Assembly (NCBI GenBank): GCA_945927915.1
Contig: CAMEMX010000086.1
Location: 1-6,489, forward strand
DNA length: 6,489 nt
From: an uncultured Clostridia bacterium
Lineage (GTDB): Bacteria > Bacillota > Clostridia > Oscillospirales > Oscillospiraceae
Direction: 5' to 3'
Shown here: one piece after another, positions 1 to 5,700 of the stretch
How positions within the stretch are numbered: the stretch's first letter is position 1
Layout of the letters: each line of letters starts with the position of its first letter
Notes under the pieces: model-generated
Databases searched by the model: none
What the model saw: the letters and a program-made list of their open reading frames with translations, nothing else
What the model was told of the DNA's origin: nothing
Made by a program: the position numbers and the translations under genes

Positions 1-878
1 ACGTTGATGAGCACATAGACGGCAACGAGGAGCGCGACCGTCGCGCCGAGGATCAGATACATCGTCCCCGTACCGACCTTCTCGCCGAAGAAATAGAGGT
101 TGCAGTCGATGGAATCGCGGATGCCCTCGACGACCTCCTTCGGGAAGCCCTGATTTCCCATCTCTTCAAACACGCCGCGCAGGGCGTGGTTGCGCAGCAG
201 AGAGGTGCCGTAGGTGCCGGGCAGGAAGCCGAGCACCTTCTGCAAGCCCTCGGAGAACTGCGAAATGGGCATATACGCGCCGCAGAGGAAGCCATAGCCC
301 GCGCTGATGATCGTGCCGACCGCGGACATCTGTCCCTGCGTCGAGAGGAAATGGTTGATGATGCTCGAAAGCGCCGTGCCGAACATGACGAGCAGGAACA
401 CATCAAGCAGCATCAGAAGAATGTCCGCAACGGACAGATACCAGCCCGCCTGCGCGACGTACAGCAGGCTCGCGCCCATGGCGACGACGCAGATGATGAG
501 CGTCGACAGCAGCGTCGAGGCGTAATAGCCGAGGGCGAGGGTGCCGCTCCGGACGGGCGAGATGGTCAGGTCGCGTCTTGCGCCCGTGACCTTGTCCTGC
601 ACCATCAGCAAGTTCGAGCAGAACGCCACCGTGACGCAGCAGACCGCGAGCAGGGAGGAAAAGAGCTGCCCGCCGACGCAGCCGCCGAGCAGCGACTCGT
701 CAACCGCGACGCCATAGGCCTCCATACCGCCACGGAAGGAAGACTCATAGACATTTTGCAGGAACGTTGCATACAGAATCAGAAGGATCAGCGGCGTGAT
801 CAGCGCCGAGAAGAACATTCCCTTGTCCTTAAAAAACAGCTTGCTGTTGCGTTTGACCAATGCGCCGAGTGCACTCAT
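1..878 (-). CDS. ABC-2 type transporter permease, 3' end cut by the window edge
   Basis: This reading frame is open from an ATG at 878 to the left edge, giving 292 complete codons without a stop. It encodes a polytopic membrane protein of the ABC-2/DrrB type, the membrane half of an exporter. Visible hydrophobic segments lie at about residues 22-40, 66-92, 114-141, 152-174, 184-205 and 273-292, so about six helices. The cytoplasmic stretch after helix 2 (residues 93-113, QDKVTGARRDLTISPVRSG) resembles the conserved coupling region of this family. A ribosome binding site AGGAGGTG lies 7 nt before the ATG. The start overlaps the stop of the ATPase gene as ATGA (878-875), so the two proteins are probably made together and form one exporter. 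The substrate cannot be read from the sequence. The sixth helix is reached, so only a short C-terminus is likely to be missing. Confidence 0.9.
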   Translation of the reverse strand, partial: MSALGALVKRNSKLFFKDKGMFFSALITPLILLILYATFLQNVYESSFRGGMEAYGVAVDESLLGGCVGGQLFSSLLAVCCVTVAFCSNLLMVQDKVTGARRDLTISPVRSGTLALGYYASTLLSTLIICVVAMGASLLYVAQAGWYLSVADILLMLLDVFLLVMFGTALSSIINHFLSTQGQMSAVGTIISAGYGFLCGAYMPISQFSEGLQKVLGFLPGTYGTSLLRNHALRGVFEEMGNQGFPKEVVEGIRDSIDCNLYFFGEKVGTGTMYLILGATVALLVAVYVLIN

Positions 879-1789
879 TTCTCCGCACCTCCTGTCAGTT
901 TTTTGCCCGTCGCGGCAAGGAAGACGTCGTCCATCTTGCCTTTCGTGATCTCATAGTCCGTAAACAGCGCCGAATGCCGCAAGATCAGCTCCGTCGCGGC
1001 GGCGGTGCTCGGTACCGCGACGCGGTAGGCGTCGCGCAGCGGCTCATAAGGGCAGCCGAGCGTCTTGACCTGCGCTTCGGTCGCGCCGTAGAGTGTGATG
1101 TAGTCACCGGTGAAGGCGTTCTTCAGGTCGAGCGGCGTGCCCTCCGCGACGATCCTGCCGCTGTCGAGGATGACGACATAGTCGGCGTCAGTAGCCTCCT
1201 CCATGTAGTGCGTGGTGAGGAAGACCGTCATGTGCTTCTCTTTGCGGAGCTGCGTGATGACATCCCAGAGCAGGTGACGTGTCTGCGGGTCGAGGCCGGT
1301 GGTTGGCTCGTCGAGGATCAGGATCTTCGGATCGTGCAGCAACGCGCGGGCAATGTCGATCCTGCGCCGCTGACCGCCGGAGAGCTTGCCCACGGTGCGC
1401 CCGAGCAGATCAGAAAAGTCCAGAAGCTCGGCAAGCTCTGTCAGGCGCTTTTTGAACGCCTTTCCGCTAATGCCGTAAAGCGCCGCGCGGCTCTGGAGAT
1501 TGTCGCGTACCGTCAGCGCCGCGTCCAGCACGGAGGACTGAAACACGATGCCGAGGCTCTGCTTGATGCGGTTCAGCTCCTTGTCCAGATCGACGCCGTC
1601 GATTTTGACCGTGCCCGCATCCTTCGCAAGCTGGCCGCACATGATCGAGATCGTCGTGCTCTTGCCCGCGCCGTTGATGCCGAGGAAGGCGAACAGCTCG
1701 CCCTCCTTGACGCGGAAGCTCAGATCTTGCACCGCCTTGACCTCGCCGAAGTGCTTGCTCAGGTGGTCGATTTCAATAATATTGTTCAT
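875..1789 (-). CDS. ABC transporter ATP-binding protein, DrrA/CcmA-like exporter ATPase
   Basis: The 304-residue product is the nucleotide-binding subunit of an ABC exporter and should power the neighbouring permease. All catalytic motifs are intact: Walker A GINGAGKST (residues 37-45), Q-loop Gln84, signature LSGGQ (136-140), Walker B ILILDEP (156-162) with catalytic Glu161, D-loop GLDPQ (165-169) and switch His194. After about residue 215 comes the C-terminal extension typical of DrrA-type ATPases, including MDDVFLAATGK (286-296). Multidrug, antibiotic and lipid exporters share this architecture, so the substrate stays unknown. GGAGGAG sits 7 nt before the ATG. The start overlaps the tetR-type gene by ATGA (1789-1786) and the stop overlaps the permease start the same way, which indicates translational coupling in a three-gene operon. 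Confidence 0.95.
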   Translation of the reverse strand: MNNIIEIDHLSKHFGEVKAVQDLSFRVKEGELFAFLGINGAGKSTTISIMCGQLAKDAGTVKIDGVDLDKELNRIKQSLGIVFQSSVLDAALTVRDNLQSRAALYGISGKAFKKRLTELAELLDFSDLLGRTVGKLSGGQRRRIDIARALLHDPKILILDEPTTGLDPQTRHLLWDVITQLRKEKHMTVFLTTHYMEEATDADYVVILDSGRIVAEGTPLDLKNAFTGDYITLYGATEAQVKTLGCPYEPLRDAYRVAVPSTAAATELILRHSALFTDYEITKGKMDDVFLAATGKKLTGGAEK

Positions 1790-2427
1790 GGTTTATCTCC
1801 TCCATCAAGCGCGGGAAGGACGCCATCCTTCACCGGCTGTGTGTTAAAACGGTCAAGCATTCCCGACCGGATCATCGTCAGCAGGCCGCCGAAGACCTGC
1901 CCCAGCTTTTCGGCGACCTCGGCCTCGCTGAAATCGCACACCCGCATGGCACACAGCGCGCCGAGGCCGAAGGTATGCACCCACATCTGCTCAAACAGCG
2001 TCTTCGCGTCGGCCTCGTTGAGCTGGTAGTCTCTGCTGATCAGCCGGATGCTGGTCTGCGCCATCGAGCCAAGCTCCGCAAGAAACCCGTCCAGATCCAT
2101 GCCGTGCGGCGGCTCCTGCATAAACAGCAGCTTGAACAGCTCCGGCTCACGGATGCCGTAGGAGACCATCTGCATCCCGATGTGCTTGAACGCCGGGGTA
2201 TAGTGCTCATAATCGGAAAAATACTGTTCAAACTCCCGCAGCGCAAGCGCGCGGGCGGCCCAGCGTACCTCCTCCATGCTCCTGAAGACCGTGAAGATCG
2301 GTCTTGCCGAGGCATTGAGCCTGGCGGCGAGATTTCTTGCCGTCAGCGCCTCGATGCCCTGCTCCTTGACCAGCGCAAGCGCCTCGGCGGCGATCTCATC
2401 GGCGGTAAAGCGCGGTTTCGGTGGCAT
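1786..2427 (-). CDS. TetR/AcrR-family transcriptional regulator of the ABC exporter operon
   Basis: The product is a 213-residue one-component repressor. The N-terminal helix-turn-helix domain covers residues 8-54 (FTADEIAAEALALV, then EALTARNLAARLNASARPIF); the rest is the helical ligand-binding and dimerisation domain. The ATG at 2427 is chosen because AAAAGGAGG lies 7 nt upstream. A longer in-frame reading from GTG at 2466 would begin inside the operator and has no ribosome binding site. The recognition-helix end reads FTVFRSMEEV rather than the more usual FYYFKSKEEL, a mild departure. The gene is first in an operon with an ABC ATPase and permease and is overlapped by the ATPase start. Its own promoter carries a 30-bp palindrome, so it probably represses itself and the exporter until a ligand binds. 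The ligand is unknown. Confidence 0.92.
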   Translation of the reverse strand: MPPKPRFTADEIAAEALALVKEQGIEALTARNLAARLNASARPIFTVFRSMEEVRWAARALALREFEQYFSDYEHYTPAFKHIGMQMVSYGIREPELFKLLFMQEPPHGMDLDGFLAELGSMAQTSIRLISRDYQLNEADAKTLFEQMWVHTFGLGALCAMRVCDFSEAEVAEKLGQVFGGLLTMIRSGMLDRFNTQPVKDGVLPALDGGDKP

Positions 2428-2443
2428 ATCCTCGCCTCCTTTT

Positions 2444-2473
2444 CTAAAACATTGTTTTGCAACCACGTTTTAG
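2444..2473. promoter_or_regulatory. Palindromic operator, probable TetR-regulator binding site
   Basis: The 30-bp element has 13-nt arms around a 4-nt centre with 11 of 13 positions matching. The outer seven bases, CTAAAAC and GTTTTAG, match perfectly. It starts inside the -10 box of the tetR promoter and ends 16 bp before the start codon. Size, symmetry and position fit a TetR-family operator used for autoregulation. Binding by this protein is inferred. Confidence 0.75.
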
Positions 2474-2500
2474 TATACTCACGGAACCGGCATTTGTCAA
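2472..2500 (-). promoter_or_regulatory. SigA-type promoter of the tetR-ABC operon
   Basis: On the minus strand TTGACA (2500-2495) and TATACT (2477-2472) are separated by exactly 17 bp: a perfect -35 box and a -10 with one mismatch to TATAAT. AT-rich sequence lies just upstream. The operator overlaps the downstream two bases of the -10 box, so a bound repressor would block polymerase directly. Confidence 0.85.
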
Positions 2501-2641
2501 GGATAAATTTTGGAAAACGTTCAGAAAATCGAAAGCGCATCCGGCAGCAAGCTTGTCGCAAGGCAAAGCGTAAAAACGCATCAATGCCTTGTGTATTTCA
2601 AGTTTTCAAAGCAGTTTTGCGGCAAACGCTCTGCAGCAAAG

Positions 2642-2679
2642 AAAAAACGAAGCCGCGCGGAATGGAACGGCTTCGTTTT
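2642..2679 (-). terminator. Intrinsic terminator after rplL
   Basis: Eighteen bases past the rplL stop, AAAACGAAGCCG (2679-2668) pairs with CGGCTTCGTTTT (2655-2644) over a 12-nt loop and runs into a T-tract. It closes the rplJ-rplL unit and separates it from the tetR promoter. Confidence 0.9.
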
Positions 2680-2696
2680 GCAGTTGAAAGAGATAA

Positions 2697-3065
2697 TTAC
2701 TTGACCTCTGCGGTAGCGCCGGCTTCCTTGAGATCGTTGGCGAGCTTCTCCGCGTCTTCCTTGGAGATGCCTTCCTTGAGGGTCTTCGGGCAGTTGTCGG
2801 CGATTTCCTTCGCTTCCTTCAGGCCGAGGCCGGTGGCAGCGCGGATAACCTTGATGACGTTCAGCTTGGAAGCGCCGCAATCCTTCAGGATAACGTCGAA
2901 CTCGGTCTTCTCTTCGACTTCGGCAGCGGCAGCGGCGGGAGCAGCAACAGCAGCGGCAGCGGCGGAGACACCGAAGGTATCTTCCAGAGCATGGACAAGC
3001 TCAGCCAGTTCCAGGACGGAAAGGCCCTTAACTTCTTCAATCAGAGCAGCGATTTTTTCAGACAT
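2697..3065 (-). CDS. rplL: 50S ribosomal protein L7/L12
   Basis: The product is the 122-residue stalk protein that binds L10 as dimers and recruits translational GTPases. The N-terminal dimerisation domain covers residues 1-33 ([18 protein letters not shown]), followed by an Ala/Pro-rich hinge at 34-49 and the globular C-terminal domain at 53-122. That domain carries the factor-binding helix region [20 protein letters not shown] (71-90). Length is normal for the family. AGGAGG lies 8 nt before the ATG. It follows rplJ by 33 bp and shares its promoter and attenuator. Two cysteines, Cys63 and Cys92, are unusual for a protein that normally has few or none. A strong terminator follows, and rpoB is not next. 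Confidence 0.98.
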   Translation of the reverse strand: MSEKIAALIEEVKGLSVLELAELVHALEDTFGVSAAAAAVAAPAAAAAEVEEKTEFDVILKDCGASKLNVIKVIRAATGLGLKEAKEIADNCPKTLKEGISKEDAEKLANDLKEAGATAEVK

Positions 3066-3098
3066 TGTAAAATCCTCCTAATGTAATTTTAATGGTAA

Positions 3099-3629
3099 TC
3101 AGGCTTCCGCAGCTTCTTCTGCGGGAGCGGGGCCTTCCTTCTGCTGGCGGATCTGATCAAGCACAAACGCCAGAGCGGAGATGGGCGCGAGGAACGTGCC
3201 GAGCACCTGGGCGATGAGAGCGTCCTTGCTGGGAAGCTCGCCGAAGCCCTGAAGCTGTTCGACGGACAGGACGGTGCCTTCAACGAAGCCGCCCTTGATC
3301 TTGAGAATGTTCTTGTTCTTCTTGGCAAATTCGCAAACGATGCGAGCCGGAGCGATGGGGTCGCCGCTGGTGGTGGCGAGAGAAGTCGTGCCGTTGAGCA
3401 GCTCGTCGAACTGGTTGTAGCCGGCCTTGTTGGCGGCGAAACGAGTGAGCGTGTTCTTGACGACGGTATATTCTACGCCTGCCTCACGGAACTTATTGCG
3501 CAGCTCGGTATCCTGTGCGACAGTGATGCCCTTGTAGTCAACAAACACAGCGGCGGTAGAGCCCTGCAGCTTGTCGGCGAGTGCATCAACGATTGCCTTC
3601 TTGCTTTCGAGTACCTTGGAATTGGGCAA
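3099..3629 (-). CDS. rplJ: 50S ribosomal protein L10, UUG start
   Basis: This 176-residue protein anchors the L7/L12 dimers to 23S rRNA at the base of the stalk. The N-terminal rRNA-binding domain holds the family pattern VDYKGITVAQDTELRNKFRE (30-49) and EYTVVKNTLTRFA (53-65). The C-terminal helix that holds L12 dimers covers about 145-164 (FLAPISALAFVLDQIRQQKE). The start is TTG at 3629: an in-frame TGA lies within the ribosome binding site just upstream, and the protein has no internal methionine. GGAGGTGA (3643-3636) is 6 nt from this TTG. Upstream lie an L10 leader RNA and a terminator hairpin, so in Firmicutes fashion the L10-L12 complex probably attenuates its own transcription. Confidence 0.97.
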   Translation of the reverse strand: MPNSKVLESKKAIVDALADKLQGSTAAVFVDYKGITVAQDTELRNKFREAGVEYTVVKNTLTRFAANKAGYNQFDELLNGTTSLATTSGDPIAPARIVCEFAKKNKNILKIKGGFVEGTVLSVEQLQGFGELPSKDALIAQVLGTFLAPISALAFVLDQIRQQKEGPAPAEEAAEA

Positions 3630-3643
3630 TGTGTGTCACCTCC
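3627..3643 (-). promoter_or_regulatory. Ribosome binding site that fixes the UUG start of rplJ
   Basis: GGAGGTGA (3643-3636) is followed 6 nt later by TTG (3629-3627). The in-frame TGA inside the Shine-Dalgarno rules out any earlier start. The SD is near-perfect, which may compensate for the weak start codon. Confidence 0.85.
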
Positions 3644-3676
3644 GAAAAAAATAACCTCATGCCAAAAGACATGAGG
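3644..3676 (-). terminator. Attenuator terminator in the rplJ leader
   Basis: CCTCATG (3676-3670) pairs with CATGAGG (3661-3655) across an 8-nt loop and is followed by TTATTTTTTTC, one base before the rplJ Shine-Dalgarno. A terminator placed inside the 5' leader, upstream of the gene it controls, marks transcription attenuation. The CCTC of its left arm can also pair with GAGG in the L10 leader core (3706-3703), a possible antiterminator contact; that pairing is my inference. Confidence 0.85.
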
Positions 3677-3700
3677 ACACAAAAATCGTATCATTTCGTG

Positions 3701-3758
3701 CAACCTCGGCAGGATTTGTCCCGTTACGGCTCAAAAGCCTCCTGCTGTCTTTGGCAAC
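3701..3758 (-). promoter_or_regulatory. L10 leader RNA (L10-L12 binding region)
   Basis: The RNA between the rplJ promoter and the attenuator has the shape of the known ribosomal L10 leader. GCAGGA (3745-3740) pairs with TCCTGC (3714-3709), enclosing a short hairpin GGCT-TTTG-AGCC (3739-3728) and a single-stranded stretch containing AACGGGACAAA. The downstream CTGCCGAGGTTG is also typical. In bacteria this fold is bound by L10 with its L12 dimers when the complex is in excess over rRNA, and in Bacillus it acts through a terminator like the one seen here. Direct recognition is by pattern only; a covariance-model search was not possible. Confidence 0.85.
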
Positions 3759-3764
3759 GCGACT

Positions 3765-3793
3765 ATATTAGCAGAAACGAAGCAAATTGTCAA
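3765..3793 (-). promoter_or_regulatory. SigA-type promoter of rplJ-rplL
   Basis: TTGACA (3793-3788) and TAATAT (3770-3765) are separated by 17 bp on the minus strand, with a TGC just before the -10. Transcription should start near 3758. The promoter lies after the rplA terminator, so rplJ-rplL is a separate transcription unit. Confidence 0.88.
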
Positions 3794-3796
3794 GTG

Positions 3797-3821
3797 TTTT
3801 TTTGATTTTTTCGTATTTTTT
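3797..3821 (-). promoter_or_regulatory. A-tract array upstream of the rplJ promoter (UP-element-like)
   Basis: Runs of 7, 6 and 6 A on the minus strand (3803-3797, 3811-3806, 3821-3816) lie directly upstream of the -35 box at roughly helical spacing. Such tracts bend DNA and can contact the RNA polymerase alpha subunit. Function is inferred from position. Confidence 0.55.
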
Positions 3822-3825
3822 GTGT

Positions 3826-3866
3826 GAAAAAGAAAGCGGGAAGCACCTTTTCCGGCGCTTCCCGCT
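3826..3866 (-). terminator. Intrinsic terminator after rplA
   Basis: AGCGGGAAGC (3866-3857) and GCTTCCCGCT (3844-3835) form a perfect 10-bp stem, extendable by GCC/GGT to 13 pairs around a 6-nt loop, followed by TTCTTTTTC. It lies 15 bp after the rplA stop and ends the rpmG-secE-nusG-rplK-rplA unit. Confidence 0.93.
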
Positions 3867-3881
3867 GTCCGTGATCAGAAA

Positions 3882-4571
3882 TTACAGCTTCGCGGTGTTG
3901 ACCTTGACGCCGGGGCCCATGGTGGAGGCGACGACGCAGGAACGGATATACTGACCCTTGGCTGCGGCGGGCTTCGCCTTGATGACGGCGCCGAGCAGGG
4001 TGTTCATATTCTCTGCGAGCTTTTCCGGGCCGAAGGAAACCTTGCCGATCGGGCAGTGGATGATGTTGGTCTTGTCGAGACGGTACTCGATCTTACCGGC
4101 TTTGATCTCCTTGACGGCGGCGGCGACGTTCGGGGTGACGGTGCCGGCCTTGGGAGAGGGCATGAGACCCTTCGGGCCGAGGACCTTACCGAGACGGCCG
4201 ACGATGCCCATCATGTCGGGCGATGCGACGACGACGTCGAAGTCGAACCAGTTTTCCTTCGTGATCTTCTCAACGAGATCCATGCCGCCGACATAGTCAG
4301 CGCCGGCTTCCTTGGCCTCGTCGACCTTCGCGTCCTTGGCGAACACGAGGACCTTGCGGGTCTTGCCGGTGCCGTTCGGGAGAACGATGGCGCCGCGGAC
4401 CTGCTGGTCAGCATGACGGGAGTCAACGCCGAGCTTGATGTGGATCTCGACGGTCTCGTCGAACTTTGCCGGAGCGGTCTTGACGACGAGCGCCAGAGCG
4501 TCGGCTACTTCATACTGCACGGAGCGGTCGATCTGCTTCGCGCTGTCCTTATATTTCTTACCTCTAAACAA
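3882..4571 (-). CDS. rplA: 50S ribosomal protein L1, UUG start
   Basis: The 229-residue protein forms the L1 stalk at the ribosomal E site and is the classical translational repressor of the L11-L1 operon. The family signature [14 protein letters not shown] (125-138) is intact, as are [11 protein letters not shown] near the N-terminus and TMGPGVKV near the C-terminus. The start is TTG at 4571: AAGGAGG lies 8 nt upstream and the product then begins close to other L1 proteins. An in-frame ATG at 4619 would place the Shine-Dalgarno inside the coding region and add 16 unrelated residues. rplK ends 77 bp upstream; that gap holds a hairpin and a GUGGGAGG...CACCAC element resembling the L1 site on 23S rRNA. 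A terminator follows closely. Confidence 0.96.
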   Translation of the reverse strand: MFRGKKYKDSAKQIDRSVQYEVADALALVVKTAPAKFDETVEIHIKLGVDSRHADQQVRGAIVLPNGTGKTRKVLVFAKDAKVDEAKEAGADYVGGMDLVEKITKENWFDFDVVVASPDMMGIVGRLGKVLGPKGLMPSPKAGTVTPNVAAAVKEIKAGKIEYRLDKTNIIHCPIGKVSFGPEKLAENMNTLLGAVIKAKPAAAKGQYIRSCVVASTMGPGVKVNTAKL

Positions 4572-4586
4572 TGTTATATCCTCCTT
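4569..4586 (-). promoter_or_regulatory. Ribosome binding site that fixes the UUG start of rplA
   Basis: AAGGAGG (4586-4580) is followed 8 nt later by TTG (4571-4569). Only 3 nt separate this site from the CCAC arm of the upstream L1-like motif, so protein bound there would probably cover it. Confidence 0.82.
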
Positions 4587-4589
4587 AAA

Positions 4590-4639
4590 GTGGTGAATGC
4601 GGAATGAAAATCCTCCCACATATTGAGGCGTGAAGCCTC
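4590..4639 (-). promoter_or_regulatory. Hairpin plus L1-binding-like motif in the rplK-rplA gap
   Basis: A hairpin GAGGC-TTCAC-GCCTC (4639-4625) is followed after 5 nt by GTGG (4619-4616), GAGGA, TTTTCAT, TCC, GC and CACCAC, with CCAC at 4593-4590. GTGG/CCAC and GGA/TCC can pair around unpaired GA and GCATTCA. This matches the layout of the L1 target in 23S rRNA helices 76-77, as I recall it, and repeats the motif before rplK. L1 binding is inferred. Confidence 0.55.
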
Positions 4640-4648
4640 GGCAGCAAA

Positions 4649-5074
4649 TTAGTCAACAACAGCGATGCCCATGGAGCGGCAGGTGCCGGCGACCTGGCTC
4701 ATAGCGGCTTCGATGGTAGCGGCGGTGAGGTCGGGCATCTTCTTCTCAGCGATCTCGCGAACCTGCGCCTTGGTGATGGTGGCGACCTTGTTCTTGTTGG
4801 GAACGCCGGAGCCCTTGTCCTGGCCGACAGCCTTCAGAATGAGGGTCGGGGTCGGAGGGGTCTTGGTGATGAAGGAGAAGCTGCGGTCGGAATAGACCGT
4901 GATGACGACAGGGATCTTGAAGCCTGCCTGATCCTTCGTGCGCTCGTTGAATTCCTTAATGAACTGCGCGATGTTGACGCCGTGCTGGCCGAGAGCGGGG
5001 CCGACAGGGGGCGAAGCGGTCGCCTTCGCGGCGGGAATCTGAAGTTTGATATAACCGGTAACCTTTTGTGCCAT
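4649..5074 (-). CDS. rplK: 50S ribosomal protein L11
   Basis: The product is 141 residues, the usual length, and is part of the GTPase-associated centre on 23S rRNA. The N-terminal domain contains the thiopeptide-contact proline region [15 protein letters not shown] (21-35). The C-terminal rRNA-binding domain includes [17 protein letters not shown] (88-104) and ends in [12 protein letters not shown]. The family usually reads GTARSMGI, so Cys132 is a small departure. The start at 5074 is chosen because GGAGGTG lies 6 nt upstream and MAQKV matches the family; the in-frame ATG five codons earlier (5089) would precede that site. The preceding 92-bp gap after nusG carries a structured L1-type leader motif. 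Confidence 0.97.
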   Translation of the reverse strand: MAQKVTGYIKLQIPAAKATASPPVGPALGQHGVNIAQFIKEFNERTKDQAGFKIPVVITVYSDRSFSFITKTPPTPTLILKAVGQDKGSGVPNKNKVATITKAQVREIAEKKMPDLTAATIEAAMSQVAGTCRSMGIAVVD

Positions 5075-5097
5075 GATAAGCACCTCCAATTAGAAAT

Positions 5098-5152
5098 GTG
5101 GTGATACGCTTGCGCGTAATTTGGCGGGGGAAATTTTGAAAACCCCTCCCAC
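5098..5152 (-). promoter_or_regulatory. L1-binding-type leader motif upstream of rplK
   Basis: GTGG (5152-5149) and CCAC (5101-5098) enclose a branched structure. GA is unpaired, GGGG (5146-5143) pairs with the CCCCC run at 5130-5126, and a side hairpin TACGC-GCAA-GCGTA (5118-5105) has a GNRA-type loop. The GUGGGAGG core with closing CACCAC is the element shared by 23S rRNA helix 76-77 and L1-regulated mRNAs. It ends 10 nt before the rplK Shine-Dalgarno, where L1 binding would repress the rplK-rplA message. The target is known for this operon in other bacteria; the fold drawn here is by eye. Confidence 0.7.
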
Positions 5153-5160
5153 GTTTGTGA

Positions 5161-5174
5161 CCGAACTTATTCGG
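5161..5174 (-). other. Small hairpin over the nusG stop codon
   Basis: CCGAA and TTCGG form a 5-bp stem with loop TAAG that contains part of the nusG stop region. No T-tract follows, so it is not a terminator. It stands 8 nt before the L1-type motif, as a similar hairpin does before the second motif. Confidence 0.4.
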
Positions 5175-5694
5175 AGACAACCTCGACCTGATCGAGCTCC
5201 AGCTCGACAGGCGTTTCGCGGCCGAACATGGAAACGGTCACGCGAACCTTGTTTTTCTCGATGTCGAGCATCTCGACCTCGCCGTTGAAGCCGGTGAGCG
5301 GGCCGTCCACGATACTGACGGTATCGCCGACGCCGTAGCCGACAACGATCTCGCGCTTTTCCACGCCGAGCTGATAGACCTCGTCCTCCGTCAGAGGAGT
5401 CGGCTTGGTGCTGCCCGAGGTGACAAAGCCTGTGACGCCGCGGACATTCCGAATGATATACCACGCATCGTCCGTCATGACCATTTTCACCAGCACATAG
5501 CCGGGGAAGACCTTGCGGTCATAGGTTTTCGGGCCGTTGTCGGTGATCTCGGTAACGGTCTCCATCGGGATGGACACCTGATGGATGATGTCCTGCAGCT
5601 GTCTGGTTTCGACCGTCTTTTCGATGGTCGCTTTTACGGTGTTTTCATAACCGGAATAGGTATGCACAACATACCATTTTGCTGCCTCTGCCAT
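5167..5694 (-). CDS. nusG: Transcription termination/antitermination factor NusG
   Basis: The 175-residue product binds RNA polymerase during elongation and couples it to ribosomes, Rho or pausing signals. The NGN domain (about 5-115) shows WYVVHTYSGYE (7-17), KVFPGYVLVKM (61-71) and VRGVTGFV (84-91). The KOW domain (about 120-175) shows GDTVSIVDGPLTGFNGEV (123-140). Length and motifs are normal. The gene starts 6 bp after the secE stop, and no GGAGG-like ribosome binding site is visible before the ATG, in contrast to every other gene here. Translation probably depends on ribosomes arriving from secE. An L1-type leader motif begins just after the stop. Confidence 0.97.
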   Translation of the reverse strand: MAEAAKWYVVHTYSGYENTVKATIEKTVETRQLQDIIHQVSIPMETVTEITDNGPKTYDRKVFPGYVLVKMVMTDDAWYIIRNVRGVTGFVTSGSTKPTPLTEDEVYQLGVEKREIVVGYGVGDTVSIVDGPLTGFNGEVEMLDIEKNKVRVTVSMFGRETPVELELDQVEVVSE

Positions 5695-5700
5695 ACCGAT

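Noticed and set aside
186..956. Long open frame on the plus strand opposite the permease gene
   Set aside because: Arg/Asp/Gln-rich low-complexity translation, no ribosome binding site, and fully antisense to a clear ABC-2 permease. GC-rich codon bias explains it.
860..2029. 389-codon plus-strand frame opposite the ATPase and regulator
   Set aside because: It is the antisense of conserved ABC ATPase motifs, has no start signal and no recognisable domain.
2428..2466. GTG start extending the TetR regulator by 13 residues
   Set aside because: It lies inside the operator, has no ribosome binding site, and the ATG at 2427 has AAAAGGAGG 7 nt upstream.
2560..2590. Hairpin AAGGCA/TGCCTT with inner GCGT/ACGC in the tetR-rplL gap
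   Set aside because: No T-tract on either strand, not near a start or stop codon, and short stems of this size are expected by chance.
1975..3081. 368-codon plus-strand frame running through tetR, an intergenic region and rplL
   Set aside because: It crosses the tetR promoter, the rplL terminator and the whole of rplL in antisense, with Ser/Ala-rich composition.
4572..4619. ATG start extending L1 by 16 residues
   Set aside because: The extension would contain the rplA Shine-Dalgarno and has no similarity to L1 N-termini.
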